The notes under the pieces: model-generated
Told to the model about the DNA's origin: nothing
The model's database searches: none
What the model saw: only the letters and a program-made list of their open reading frames with translations
Shown: one piece after another, positions 5,207 to 5,524 of the stretch
Numbering within the stretch: the stretch's first letter is position 1
How the letters are laid out: every line of letters begins with the position of its first letter
DNA from: Actinomycetota bacterium
GTDB lineage: Bacteria > Actinomycetota > Actinomycetes > S36-B12
Reading direction: 5' to 3'
Assembly (NCBI GenBank): GCA_009700485.1
Contig: WLLZ01000115.1
Span: 1 to 5,524 of the forward strand
Length of the DNA: 5,524 nt
Made by a program: the position numbers and the translations under genes

Positions 5207-5524
5207 TGGAGGTCTTGAGAATCACCGGCGGGCAGCGCCTGCAAGGCACGGTGCGGGTTACGGGCGCGAAGAATTCCGTCCTGAAACTGATGGCGGCCGC
5301 CCTATTAGCTCAGGGCACCACGACATTGACCGAGGTGCCCGACATCTTGGATGTTGAGATTATGGCGGAGTTACTGCGTCGCCTCGGGTGTGAAGTAGAC
5401 CACGATGGACCGGCTCGGAGAGTAAGTATCACGGTTCCTGAAATATTGGCCCACCGAGCCGACTATGACCTCGTGCGTCGAATGCGTGCGTCAATTTGCG
5501 TTCTGGGCCCGCTACTGGCTCGAT
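5206..5524 (+). CDS. murA: UDP-N-acetylglucosamine 1-carboxyvinyltransferase (MurA), N-terminal part
   Basis: MurA transfers enolpyruvate from phosphoenolpyruvate to UDP-N-acetylglucosamine, the first committed step of peptidoglycan synthesis, in the cytoplasm. Only the first 106 codons are in the window (family length about 420). With the GTG at 5206 as residue 1, the conserved substrate-binding pair in VTGAKNSVLK falls at Lys22-Asn23, exactly the E. coli numbering. VPDILDVEIMAELLRRLG (44-61) and MRASICVLGPLLAR (93-106) are further family blocks. An in-frame stop at 5170-5172 limits upstream starts. A TTG at 5215 is the only nearby alternative, but the GGAGG at 5208-5212 lies only two bases before it. 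The residue equivalent to E. coli Cys115, which decides fosfomycin sensitivity and is Asp in mycobacteria, lies just beyond the window edge. The gene is divergent from the adenosyltransferase, as in M. tuberculosis. Confidence 0.96.
   Translation, partial: MEVLRITGGQRLQGTVRVTGAKNSVLKLMAAALLAQGTTTLTEVPDILDVEIMAELLRRLGCEVDHDGPARRVSITVPEILAHRADYDLVRRMRASICVLGPLLAR

Noticed and set aside
5169..5357. Plus-strand open frame of 62 codons from an ATG at 5169
   Set aside because: It overlaps the murA start in another frame, and the murA frame has unmistakable conserved motifs. This ATG is instead part of the proposed -35 region.

Overview
The window comes from an actinomycete (Actinomycetota), most likely the order Mycobacteriales. 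The alpha, gamma, beta and epsilon ATP synthase subunits read very much like the mycobacterial proteins as I remember them. They include a charged C-terminal extension on alpha, an acidic insertion in gamma, and a short epsilon of 121 residues. GC content looks moderate (roughly 50-70% in hand-counted 60-base lines of the atp genes), lower than in most mycobacteria. I cannot name the genus.

Layout. Bases 1-3148 (+ strand) hold the 3' end of the F1Fo ATP synthase operon: the tail of atpA, then atpG, atpD and atpC in the canonical order, closely packed (TAATG overlap, 24-bp gap, 33-bp gap). A 58-bp convergent gap follows. Next, on the minus strand, is a 412-residue major facilitator superfamily (MFS) transporter (3207-4445) of visibly lower GC. 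After a 121-bp spacer, also on the minus strand, comes a PduO-type ATP:cob(I)alamin adenosyltransferase (4567-5142). From a 63-bp divergent promoter region, murA starts on the + strand at 5206 and runs off the window after 106 codons.

How the genes work together. The atp genes build the catalytic head and central stalk of the ATP synthase. The adenosyltransferase makes coenzyme B12, and MurA catalyses the first committed step of peptidoglycan synthesis. The adenosyltransferase/murA divergent pair downstream of atpC matches the order known in Mycobacterium tuberculosis. The MFS gene sits where M. tuberculosis has a DUF2550 gene and an IS1557 transposase, so it looks like a locally acquired accessory gene at a variable site.

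The window is mostly ordinary housekeeping sequence, and I see no new multi-gene system. The points most worth a second look are regulatory. Both the MFS gene and murA show the same apparent leaderless promoter geometry (TANNNT, six bases, GTG start with no Shine-Dalgarno). The murA -10 region and start codon are covered by a perfect interrupted palindrome (7-bp arms, 1-base centre). A C-rich, G-poor tract follows the adenosyltransferase stop and could be a Rho-loading region. There are no tRNA, rRNA, CRISPR or IS elements that I can support, and no gene-free stretch longer than 121 bp.
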